Position numbers and translations under genes: made by a program. 13,485 bases of DNA, from the NCBI GenBank assembly GCA_049511115.1, contig JBEKYH010000209.1, forward strand, positions 1 to 13,485, in the 5' to 3' direction. Below the pieces are notes generated by a model that saw only the letters and a program-made list of their open reading frames with translations, did not search any database and was not told the DNA's origin. Positions 1 to 6,730 of the stretch are shown here, one piece after another. Every line of letters starts with the position of its first letter. Within the stretch, counting starts at the first letter, position 1. This DNA comes from JBEKYH01 sp049511115. GTDB lineage: Bacteria; Planctomycetota; Phycisphaerae; Tepidisphaerales; Tepidisphaeraceae.

Positions 1-1761
1 CTTGAAGCCTCTGACAACGGAACGATCAACATGTCCGGCGGCGCGCTCGCTTCCAATTGCGGTATCCTTGCCGAAGACCAGAGTACCATCTCGATTTCCA
101 CCGCCGTGGCGGCGCCAGGCATCTCCGCGGAGGGTGGCGGGACGGTCAGCATGTCTGCCGGCGGCACCTGCGGCGGTATCGACTGCGATTCCACGGAGGG
201 CGCATCGACGGTCACCACGAATAACGTCGCGATCGCCGGCGACGTAACCCTGGTGGGTGGCGGGGATGGCGGGACGGTCGGCATCACTGGCGGCTCGATC
301 GGCGGAAATGTAACGTTGGAGGACGGCGGGACGGTGAACATCATTGGCGGCTCGGTCGGTGGCAATATATCGTCCTCGGACAGCCAGACCACCGCCGTGG
401 GCACCATTAACCTCAGCAACGTGAATGTGACCGGATCCCTTTCCGCGGAGAATTCCACGGTCAGCCTCGACAGCGGCACATCCATCGCGGGAGCAGTTCA
501 GGTCATCGCCCAGTCCAACCTCACCACCTCGGCCACGCTTAGCGGCGGCCTGCTTGGGTCTGACAGCTCGATTGTCATAAACGGAGGCGTGGTTTCCGGA
601 GGTCTCAATCTAATTGGCGTCAGTACCTTGGCGGTCAACGGTGGGACAATCAATCCGAACAGCAGTGGGATCGCATTGATGTCGCAAGACTCCAGCGCCG
701 CTCTTCTTCTTGGTGGCACGCTTCTTGGTCAAGTCCAGGCGCAAGCTTCTTCGACCGTTAACATCTCTGGCGCAACAGTTGGATCCGCGGCTGCCTTCGG
801 CTCAAGCACGCTTATCCTGGACAGTGGCCAGATCACGGGTTTCGTTCAAGGCAGCGCTAGTTCAACGGTTACAATCAATGGCGGCGCCGTTGGCGGCGAG
901 TTAAATGCCAACAACAGCGCGAGCGTCACCATCAACCGCGGCAGCGTGGCGGGCAACGTTCAAATCTCCAACGCGGCGCAACTGACCATGAACGGCGGGT
1001 CCCTGAGCGGCGGTGCGAACTCGTTCAACACCAGTCAAGTAAACCTGCTGGGCGGCAGCGTCAGCGGCAATGTGGCGGCACAGGACAACAGTACCTTGCG
1101 CATTGGCGGAACCGCATTCGTTGTGGATGCCGCAGTGGATGCCTACAACAGTTCTGTTATTGACATCGGCGCTGCCGGGCCGCCGACGATCGATGCCAAC
1201 GTCACGGCCCACAACTCAAGTATGATTGCGATCGACGCAGGCAACATATTTGGCAATGTCACTGGCATGGATTCCAGCACCATATTCATCGCGCCCGGAG
1301 CCATGATCAGCGGCACAGTAACTGCGACCGGCAAAAGCATGCTGCAATATGGTCTGGTGGTCACGCCCACCCCACCGCCGCCGCCGCCCGGTGGTGATGG
1401 TGATGGTGACGACGCAATCGTCAGGCTGACCGACCTTTCGCTGGCGCCGGCGGACGACTCGCCGAATATCACCCAGATTTTCCTCGAAGATCAGGCCACG
1501 CTCCAAATCGACGGCCTGACGTTCAACGCGGGTTTGCTCGATCCGATGAACGACAACGGCATGTTCAGCGAGTATCAGCTCTCCGGTACATTTGCCGACG
1601 GCACCAGCCTGCCCAGCGGCCTTGAGCTTTTCGTCGAAAACGGCTCGGGGGCGAGCTTTGATTTTGTGCAAGTTCCGGTTCCCGAGCCTGCCATGGGCGG
1701 TTTGCTCATTATCGGCGGCGGCATCCTCGCATTACGCAGGCCGTCAGGACGGACACGCTGA
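1..1761 (+). CDS. PEP-CTERM surface protein with beta-helix-type repeats (5' end outside window)
   Basis: The reading frame is open from base 1, so the start lies upstream; 586 residues are visible. Most of the protein is a Gly/Ser/Thr/Asn-rich array of degenerate units of about 19-22 residues of the form S-T-V-x-I-N-G-G-x-V-x-G-x-V, which suggests a right-handed parallel beta-helix like those of adhesins. A low-complexity linker (TPTPPPPPPGG then GDGDGDD, about residues 456-471) leads to a domain of about 90 residues. The C-terminus is a PEP-CTERM sorting signal: V-P-V-P-E-P, a hydrophobic stretch (MGGLLIIGGGILAL), then RRPSGRTR. In known systems this tail is recognised in the inner membrane by an exosortase or archaeosortase-like transpeptidase, and the protein ends up on the surface or in the exopolysaccharide matrix. 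No exosortase is seen here. The gene ends 22 bp from the convergent arabinofuranosidase. A surface or adhesive role is inferred from architecture only; the ligand is unknown. Confidence 0.85.
   Translation, partial: LEASDNGTINMSGGALASNCGILAEDQSTISISTAVAAPGISAEGGGTVSMSAGGTCGGIDCDSTEGASTVTTNNVAIAGDVTLVGGGDGGTVGITGGSIGGNVTLEDGGTVNIIGGSVGGNISSSDSQTTAVGTINLSNVNVTGSLSAENSTVSLDSGTSIAGAVQVIAQSNLTTSATLSGGLLGSDSSIVINGGVVSGGLNLIGVSTLAVNGGTINPNSSGIALMSQDSSAALLLGGTLLGQVQAQASSTVNISGATVGSAAAFGSSTLILDSGQITGFVQGSASSTVTINGGAVGGELNANNSASVTINRGSVAGNVQISNAAQLTMNGGSLSGGANSFNTSQVNLLGGSVSGNVAAQDNSTLRIGGTAFVVDAAVDAYNSSVIDIGAAGPPTIDANVTAHNSSMIAIDAGNIFGNVTGMDSSTIFIAPGAMISGTVTATGKSMLQYGLVVTPTPPPPPPGGDGDGDDAIVRLTDLSLAPADDSPNITQIFLEDQATLQIDGLTFNAGLLDPMNDNGMFSEYQLSGTFADGTSLPSGLELFVENGSGASFDFVQVPVPEPAMGGLLIIGGGILALRRPSGRTR
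622..1338 (+). repeat. Degenerate protein-level repeat array in the PEP-CTERM protein
   Basis: This is the clearest part of the array. Consecutive units start near S-T-L-A-V-N-G-G, S-S-T-V-T-I-N-G-G, A-S-V-T-I-N-R-G, A-Q-L-T-M-N-G-G and S-Q-V-N-L-L-G-G, each followed by x-V-x-G-x-(V/L/A). The DNA is much less repetitive than the protein, so the units are old rather than freshly duplicated. The last three units, rich in Ile, Ala and Asp, drift from the consensus. One turn of a beta-solenoid per unit is the likely structure. Confidence 0.7.
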
Positions 1762-1783
1762 GCAAACAGGACTTCGTCGGCGA

Positions 1784-3832
1784 TTACCTGGTCTCCATCT
1801 GCAATATGCTCACCGAATACGGCGGGAACGTGTGACTGAATGTCGGGCCGACGCCGCTGAGGGTGGACTCGACGGGGATCACCCTGGTCGGATCGGTGAT
1901 TGAATTGGTGGCGGCGGAATCATCCGCGCCCAGGACGATGCACTTGGCCTGGGGGGCGATGGTTGTCGAGCCGGAAAGGTCGATCTCCACCGGCTGGGGA
2001 TTGCCGGAGACGTTGACGACCTTCAGATAGAGAGTCCCCTTGGCCCTTTCCTTGGTGACGACGTAGTAAAGCTGCTCGAGATTCTGAGCTCCGCCATGCT
2101 GAGGGACAACCGCCGGCGCGGTGGGACTATGGGCGGCCGTTGCGGCGACGACCACGTCGCCTATGTAATTAGCAAAGAGCTTTTGGGCGTGATAAGACGG
2201 CGAGCCGTAGCTGGTCATGGCGTTATAGCCGATCAGATCTCCCGGCCACTGCATTCCGCCGGGATTCACATTCACAAACAGCGGGGCGTAACTGGCGATC
2301 TGCACGAGATCGGAATTGCGCTCCATGCAGGTCATCCAGGCCGCGTCGGCCAGGGCCGCCTTGAGGTTCGTGGTGGGTGTGCCGGGGATGCGGGTGGCCC
2401 ATTCGCCGACGAAAACCCGGGTGGCGCCGCGCGGCCGCTCGTCGTATCGATGAGCCCAGCTTTCCGCTTCTTCGGCAGTCCTGTAGTAATAGTGCTCATC
2501 GTTCAAATCCGCCTGCCTGCCGCGCACGGCGGCGGTGGAAATAATCTTGATCTCCGGGTACGCAGCCTTGATGGCGTCGTAGAACGGAGCAAATCGCTCC
2601 TCATAGGTACGCCCGCCCCCGCCCAGGCCGTCCTCATTGCCGACTTCGACGTAATTAAGGGCGAACGGCGCGGCGTGGCCGTCGGCGACGCGCCGGGCCC
2701 CCCACTTGGTGGAGGCGTCGCCGGTGATGTATTCAATTTCATCCAGCGCATCCTGCACATACGGTTTGAGAGCGTCCCCAGTGGCGACGAAACTGCCGCG
2801 GAGGGTAAATCCCGCGAAAACCGCCAGCACCGGCTGGGCGTGCATATCTTCGGTCCATTGCAGGAATTCCAGCAGCCCCATCCCGTCGGAGGAGCGGTAG
2901 TTCCAGGGGCTGACGTGCGTGGGCCGCTGGGCGAGATCGCCGATGGTGATCTTCCAGTTGAAGTAGTTGGCTTTGTCGCCCCCCTCGAGGTAGTTGCCGC
3001 CGGGGAAGCGCAAAAACGCGGGCTTCATGTCCACCAGCATTTGCATCAGGTCGACGCGATTGCCATTGGGCCGGTCGTTAAAAGTCGGCGGAAACAGAGA
3101 AACGAGATTAAACCAGACCGTGCCGGGAGCGCCGGTGGAAATGACGAACCGCGCGTCCGAGGTTGGCCGCACGTCGCCGGTTTTCAAGGTGGCAGTGTAC
3201 TGTTTCCAATCGGCGGACAGGGCCGCGACATCGGCTGAGGCGTAAGTCGTGGCACCGTCAGTGCTTTCAATGGCGACGGTGAGGGGACCGGCAAAAGGAG
3301 CGGCCGCCCTTGCGTAGAACGACGCGCGGTAGGCGGTGTTGGGATGAACGGGGATGCCCCAGTAGCCGTCATTGGCGATACCGGCGCGCTGGCCGGCCGC
3401 GAGGGAGGTGGCGTCAAACTTCAGGGAGTTGCCGAGTTGGTCATTGAGGGGATTATCGGTGTCGATGGAGATGCCGGCATTGCCGCCGTTGTATTTGGCG
3501 ACGGTCCAGTGGGCCAGGGGGTTGCCCGTCGCATTCGTCGTCGGGGCGCCGCCGCGCCGGCCGCCACGAGCGGAATACTCACTGCCTTTGAAAACGCGAT
3601 TGCGAATCAGCTCGCCGTAGAGACCGCCGTCATAGGAGTAATTGATCTCTTCGGTCATCAGGCCGTAAAGCGTGGGGCTGACCGCGTGGACCGTAGTCGC
3701 GGTATCTATCTTGATAACGGTTGGTTGCGGCGCGGCTGGAGCGGCGGGCGCATCGGGCGTCTGACCCCAGGCGGGTGTGAGGAAGCACAAAAATGCGGCA
3801 AAGATCCCGAGGGAGATCGATTTGATTGTCAT
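1784..3832 (-). CDS. Secreted GH51 alpha-L-arabinofuranosidase
   Basis: 682 aa if started at the ATG at 3832. That start gives an N-terminal signal peptide (MTIKSISLGIFAAFLCFLTPAWG, described in two parts: basic MTIK, then a hydrophobic core ending A-W-G). An upstream in-frame ATG at 3901 would bury the signal behind 23 residues. The enzyme should release terminal arabinofuranosyl units from arabinan, arabinoxylan or arabinogalactan outside the cytoplasm, with retention of configuration. Family features: N-terminal GLMTEEINYSYDGGLYGELI (about 57-76), an all-beta CBM4/9-like module (about 108-247), FLRFPGGNYLEG (273-284), the acid/base Glu400 in VEVGNE, and the nucleophile Glu477 in FVGEW. A C-terminal beta-sandwich follows. 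Length and domain order match bacterial and plant enzymes of this type. The gene is single and convergent with the PEP-CTERM gene. Substrate preference cannot be read from the sequence. Confidence 0.93.
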   Translation of the reverse strand: MTIKSISLGIFAAFLCFLTPAWGQTPDAPAAPAAPQPTVIKIDTATTVHAVSPTLYGLMTEEINYSYDGGLYGELIRNRVFKGSEYSARGGRRGGAPTTNATGNPLAHWTVAKYNGGNAGISIDTDNPLNDQLGNSLKFDATSLAAGQRAGIANDGYWGIPVHPNTAYRASFYARAAAPFAGPLTVAIESTDGATTYASADVAALSADWKQYTATLKTGDVRPTSDARFVISTGAPGTVWFNLVSLFPPTFNDRPNGNRVDLMQMLVDMKPAFLRFPGGNYLEGGDKANYFNWKITIGDLAQRPTHVSPWNYRSSDGMGLLEFLQWTEDMHAQPVLAVFAGFTLRGSFVATGDALKPYVQDALDEIEYITGDASTKWGARRVADGHAAPFALNYVEVGNEDGLGGGGRTYEERFAPFYDAIKAAYPEIKIISTAAVRGRQADLNDEHYYYRTAEEAESWAHRYDERPRGATRVFVGEWATRIPGTPTTNLKAALADAAWMTCMERNSDLVQIASYAPLFVNVNPGGMQWPGDLIGYNAMTSYGSPSYHAQKLFANYIGDVVVAATAAHSPTAPAVVPQHGGAQNLEQLYYVVTKERAKGTLYLKVVNVSGNPQPVEIDLSGSTTIAPQAKCIVLGADDSAATNSITDPTRVIPVESTLSGVGPTFSHTFPPYSVSILQMETR

Positions 3833-4317
3833 ATTGCTGTCCAATATAGCGCGATCAATGAGATCAACAAGCCAGCGACGCGGCGATGCCTGTTGGAACA
3901 TTGTGTTATGGAAGAATTTTCATGCGTTTATGGGTCGTTTAGGGAATTTCGAGGGAATTTCCTCCGCAATGCCTGACACAATCCGAATGTGCATTAGTTA
4001 TAGCGGTGAGTAGCGGATTTGTTGTGCCCGAATATCCCCCTATTCATGGAGCTTGCCATGTACAGCCGATCACCGCAAAACCGGCGAAATCAACCTACAC
4101 AATGGCGGCAACTTCCGGCGGTTCATCCCCTGGCTGAGGTCGTATCAGCCGGCCTGATCCCCGGCGACAGCGGTCTTCCGTTCAATGGCGGAGTCTGGTC
4201 CAGTTATGAGAAGTCCTTGTGTCAGGCCCCGGTCGCGGCCGCCGAGCCGGGCCAGGCAGACGAAGAAGAAGAGGAGTGCGGGTCAACGTTGTAGTGGGGA
4301 CGGAGAAAATGCAATTG
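3833..4317. other. Gene-free stretch upstream of the GH51 gene
   Basis: No convincing gene was found on either strand. A plus-strand reading frame from a TTG at 4019 to 4294 (91 codons) lacks a ribosome binding site, matches no family I know and ends in a low-complexity run of Glu codons (from 4261). A second plus-strand frame between about 4075 and 4155 reads TGEINLHNGGNFRRF and then stops, which could be a remnant of a degraded gene. The region could hold regulatory sequence for the GH51 gene. No tRNA or hairpin-type terminator was recognised. Confidence 0.5.
3843..3870 (-). promoter_or_regulatory. Possible sigma70-like promoter of the GH51 gene
   Basis: On the minus strand TTGTTG is followed after 16 bp by TATATT, 10 bp before the chosen ATG. 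A transcript from it would have almost no leader. The spacer holds two copies of TTGATC. This is a pattern match only, and AT-rich intergenic DNA can produce it by chance. Confidence 0.25.
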
Positions 4318-4482
4318 AACCGCCAAGAACGCCAAGGAAGAGGCTTACTAACCGCAGAGGCGCAGAGTTCGCAGAGGAGTTCGTTGAAACCAATCTCAAA
4401 AATCGAGTCTTGGTATCCTCTGCGCCTCCGCAGTTAACGAGCATTTCTGAATTCCTTGGCGTTCTTGGCGGCCTTGGCGGTT
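4318..4482. repeat. Nested palindromic repeat element (CGCCAAGAA / CGCAGAGG type)
   Basis: Two inverted repeats are nested. The outer arms ccgccaagaacgccaaggaa (4320-4339) and its exact reverse complement (4452-4471) match over 20 bp. The right side carries one further unit, ccttggcggtt. The inner arms, starting taaccgcagaggcgcagag (4349-4367) and ending with its imperfect complement (4419-4435), enclose a loop of roughly 50 bp. Each arm is itself a short tandem of 9-mer-like units (CGCCAAGAA; CGCAGAG plus two bases). The element begins beyond the 3' end of the channel gene and stops 31 bp from its stop codon, so it might also end that transcript. A related element lies at 11342-11474. Confidence 0.85.
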
Positions 4483-4513
4483 ACATTTGTTCCTCTTGTA
4501 ATCGGGGCGGCGC

Positions 4514-5326
4514 TCATTTCCGATATTGCTGCTCCAACTCTTCGATTTTGCGATTCTCCTTCTTGGCCTCCCGGAATAGCTCCATCGGATCAACAGTCGG
4601 ATCGGCGAACTCGTCCAGGACGGACGAAAAGGCCGTCGAGAGCACGCCGATGAGCCCGGCGAATATGGCCATTGCCGGCAGGAAGACCATCATGGCGGCC
4701 GCCTTGCCGGCGGGAGTTTGCGGATCGACGGCGGCGCAGTTCATGGTGGTCAGGGCGACCTTCACGAAGGCGTCGTAGACGCTGTCAAAACTGCTGTTGG
4801 GAACGCCCTTTTCGCATTCATGGAGCGTGACGGTTCCCAGCAGAATCACGATCAGCATGGCGAAAGCCAACGAGCGCAACTGGTTCTTCGCCCGATAGAA
4901 CGCCAGCGCCACAAGCTGCATGGAGCGGCTGTAGCGGAAGTATTTGAGCAATCGCAAGACGCGCATGGCCCGCACCACGCCAAGCCATTTCATGGGAAGA
5001 AGGAAGCCGACCCAGAAGGGGAGTACTGAAACCAGGTCGATCATTCCCAGCGGAGAGCGCGGATACCGATCGCCGAGGAATTTCCAGCGCAGGAAATACT
5101 CGATGGTCAACACCGACGCGATACCGCGCTCGATCCACAGAAACGCCGGCGGGCCTTGCCGGCTATTGGGCGACCCGGTCTGCAATTCAAAAAGGTAAAG
5201 CACCACGCTGAGCCAGATCAGGACTTTCAGGAGCGGATCAAGGCTCTTGAGGAAATGGATGCGACGGGCCGTCAGCCCGGCATCGACAGCCACCACTCCA
5301 TCCTCGGCGGAAGTTTGTGTGGACAT
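4514..5326 (-). CDS. Voltage-gated K+ channel-like protein with a non-canonical pore filter
   Basis: 270 aa, with the topology of a six-helix Kv-type ion transport protein. S1 is about 34-48; S2 contains TIEYFLR (about 74-80); S3 contains IDLVSVLPFW (about 96-105); S4 has the full voltage-sensor pattern RxxRxxRxxKxxRxxR (119-134); S5 is about 150-168; S6 is about 210-237; a charged C-terminal helix (KKENRKIEELEQQ) is probably a coiled coil. The pore loop keeps flanking family sequence (FDSVYDAF before, PQTPAGK after), but the TVGYGD filter is replaced by TTMNCAAVD (193-201) with no glycine. K+ selectivity therefore cannot be assumed. The start at 5326 was chosen because GGAGAG lies 5 bp upstream. 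An ATG 8 codons earlier (5350) has only pyrimidine-rich DNA before it. The gene is divergent from the hydrolase-like gene at 5456. Inner-membrane location is predicted; ion and role are unknown. Confidence 0.85.
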   Translation of the reverse strand: MSTQTSAEDGVVAVDAGLTARRIHFLKSLDPLLKVLIWLSVVLYLFELQTGSPNSRQGPPAFLWIERGIASVLTIEYFLRWKFLGDRYPRSPLGMIDLVSVLPFWVGFLLPMKWLGVVRAMRVLRLLKYFRYSRSMQLVALAFYRAKNQLRSLAFAMLIVILLGTVTLHECEKGVPNSSFDSVYDAFVKVALTTMNCAAVDPQTPAGKAAAMMVFLPAMAIFAGLIGVLSTAFSSVLDEFADPTVDPMELFREAKKENRKIEELEQQYRK

Positions 5327-5331
5327 AGGGA

Positions 5332-5337
5332 CTCTCC
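5332..5337 (-). promoter_or_regulatory. Ribosome binding site that decides the channel start
   Basis: Minus-strand GGAGAG is followed by TCCCT and the ATG at 5326. The competing upstream ATG at 5350 has no purine-rich motif before it. Confidence 0.6.
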
Positions 5338-5384
5338 GCTGGGAAAGCATACGGGAGAGGAGGGGAAGGGCAAATGATGCTTGC

Positions 5385-5419
5385 CGTCAATTGACGCTCA
5401 ACCGCAGTGAATTCATAAT
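5385..5419 (+). promoter_or_regulatory. Probable promoter of the hydrolase-like gene, with overlapping palindrome
   Basis: TTGACG (5391-5396), a 17-bp spacer and CATAAT (5414-5419) form a good sigma70-type promoter about 36 bp before the ATG at 5456. The perfect 12-bp palindrome CGTCAATTGACG (5385-5396) covers the -35 box and could be an operator. Both are motif matches; no regulator is encoded next to it. Confidence 0.45.
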
Positions 5420-5455
5420 CCCGGTTGTGCTCTTCCGATTGACCCCGAGGTTTAT

Positions 5456-6580
5456 ATGAATCGCCAGCCGCCTCCCATCGCGACAGTCACGCTTTTGTGC
5501 GCGATTATGATGGCATCAGCGGCGGCCGGTCGCGCCGCCGAAACTCCCGGCGCTGCGGCGGCCGGAGAGGTCAAGACCGGCGAGATCGACCTCACCTTCA
5601 CCCAACGCAGCCCACTCAGCACACGCAAGGAACTGGCGCGGCGACTGAGCCTCAAGGAGACCGATCTGGGCGACGACTACGACTTGTCGCAACGTCCGTT
5701 CAAGGCGTATGTGCCGGGTAACTACGATGCGGCCACACCGCAGGGGATTGTCGTCTACCTCGGCTACAAGGACACCGTCTCCAGTCCGCCGGATTGGCGG
5801 CCGTTTCTGGACGACTCCCATCTGATTTTTATCTCCCCAGTCTGCCACACCGGCGACCATTACATGCCGCAGGTTCCGCTGTGGCAAACAGTCGGCTTGG
5901 CGTTGGACGCCGTTTACAATCTGAAGCAACAGTATTCAATCAATGCTAAGCGCATATACATCATGACTTGGGATATGCAGGCGGCGCTTTCGACTGCGGA
6001 CATTGGCGACGGACTGATTGTGACCTACGACGACAATTACTTCGTGCGCATGGCGCTCCCCGACGGACGGTACTTCAAGCCCGAGTTCCCCCCGCCGCCC
6101 GATGATTTGCTGCAAGCGGCCAAGCGACACGGGGTTTTTATCATTTCGCCTCCCCCCGGAGACGGGCCGCAAGCGGCGCCGTTAAGATTGGCGATAATGA
6201 AACAGCAGGGCTTCGCCCATGTGACCCTGGTAAACCTGTCGGTAACCGACGATTTGCACTTTCCCAACTTCAAACTGGATTGGTTCCAGAAGCAGGCTAT
6301 TCCATTTCTAGACAGCGCTTCCGCCGGTCAACTGGACGCCGCCACAACGGCGAGCCCTGTCGCCGCGAAAGCCGCGCCCGTTCCAACCCCGACTGCCTCG
6401 GTCAAGCCTGCCGCGCCGGAGCCTTCCCCGGCGGCCCATCTTCTCGCCCTGGCCAAGCTCTATCTAAACAACAACCAGCCAGATGCGGCACGAACGAAAT
6501 TGCAGCAAATCATCGACGAATACCCAACCGATCCCGCCGCGACGACTGCCAAACAGATGATCGAGAGCATGGGGAATTAA
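5456..6580 (+). CDS. Secreted alpha/beta-hydrolase-like protein lacking the nucleophile motif, with C-terminal TPR
   Basis: 374 aa. A signal peptide (hydrophobic core about 8-24, A-x-A-type site near 25-28) sends it out of the cytoplasm. Residues about 82-287 follow the plan of esterase or PHB-depolymerase-like proteins common in Planctomycetes: FKAYVPGNYD, then IVVYLGYKD, a helix LALDAVYNLKQQYSINAKRIYI, and a closing segment LHFPNFKLDWFQK. At the place where active relatives read G-F-S-G-G-G after the strand RIYI, this protein reads M-T-W-D-M-Q (170-175), so no Ser nucleophile is present. His268 sits where the catalytic His is expected. A Pro/Ala-rich linker (about 297-326) joins one TPR-like helical pair (LLALAKLYLNNNQPDAARTK onward, 329-372). 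GAGG lies 5 bp before the ATG. It is probably a binding or scaffold protein rather than an esterase, which is inferred. It is followed 150 bp later by the sulfatase. Confidence 0.75.
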   Translation: MNRQPPPIATVTLLCAIMMASAAAGRAAETPGAAAAGEVKTGEIDLTFTQRSPLSTRKELARRLSLKETDLGDDYDLSQRPFKAYVPGNYDAATPQGIVVYLGYKDTVSSPPDWRPFLDDSHLIFISPVCHTGDHYMPQVPLWQTVGLALDAVYNLKQQYSINAKRIYIMTWDMQAALSTADIGDGLIVTYDDNYFVRMALPDGRYFKPEFPPPPDDLLQAAKRHGVFIISPPPGDGPQAAPLRLAIMKQQGFAHVTLVNLSVTDDLHFPNFKLDWFQKQAIPFLDSASAGQLDAATTASPVAAKAAPVPTPTASVKPAAPEPSPAAHLLALAKLYLNNNQPDAARTKLQQIIDEYPTDPAATTAKQMIESMGN

Positions 6581-6730
6581 TGGAGGCCGTTCGTCGGAGA
6601 AAAGTGCGATGCGTCTGACGAAGTGACTTGTCCAGTCTGACGGTCAGGCCTCGGAAAGTCCTTTCCCGTTCACCGTCGCCCGTGTTAATATTCCTCCCGC
6701 ACAGTCAGACCCACTTCCCGGAGGCCGGTC

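Noticed and set aside
2096..3238. A 380-codon plus-strand frame opposite the GH51 gene
   Set aside because: It lies fully antisense to a gene with clear GH51 catalytic motifs; long antisense frames are common in GC-rich coding DNA.
4019..4294. A 91-codon plus-strand reading frame starting at TTG
   Set aside because: No ribosome binding site, no recognisable family, and a low-complexity poly-Glu end; treated as non-coding.
4318..4482. CRISPR array
   Set aside because: The repeats are inverted and nested without regular unique spacers, and no cas gene is nearby.
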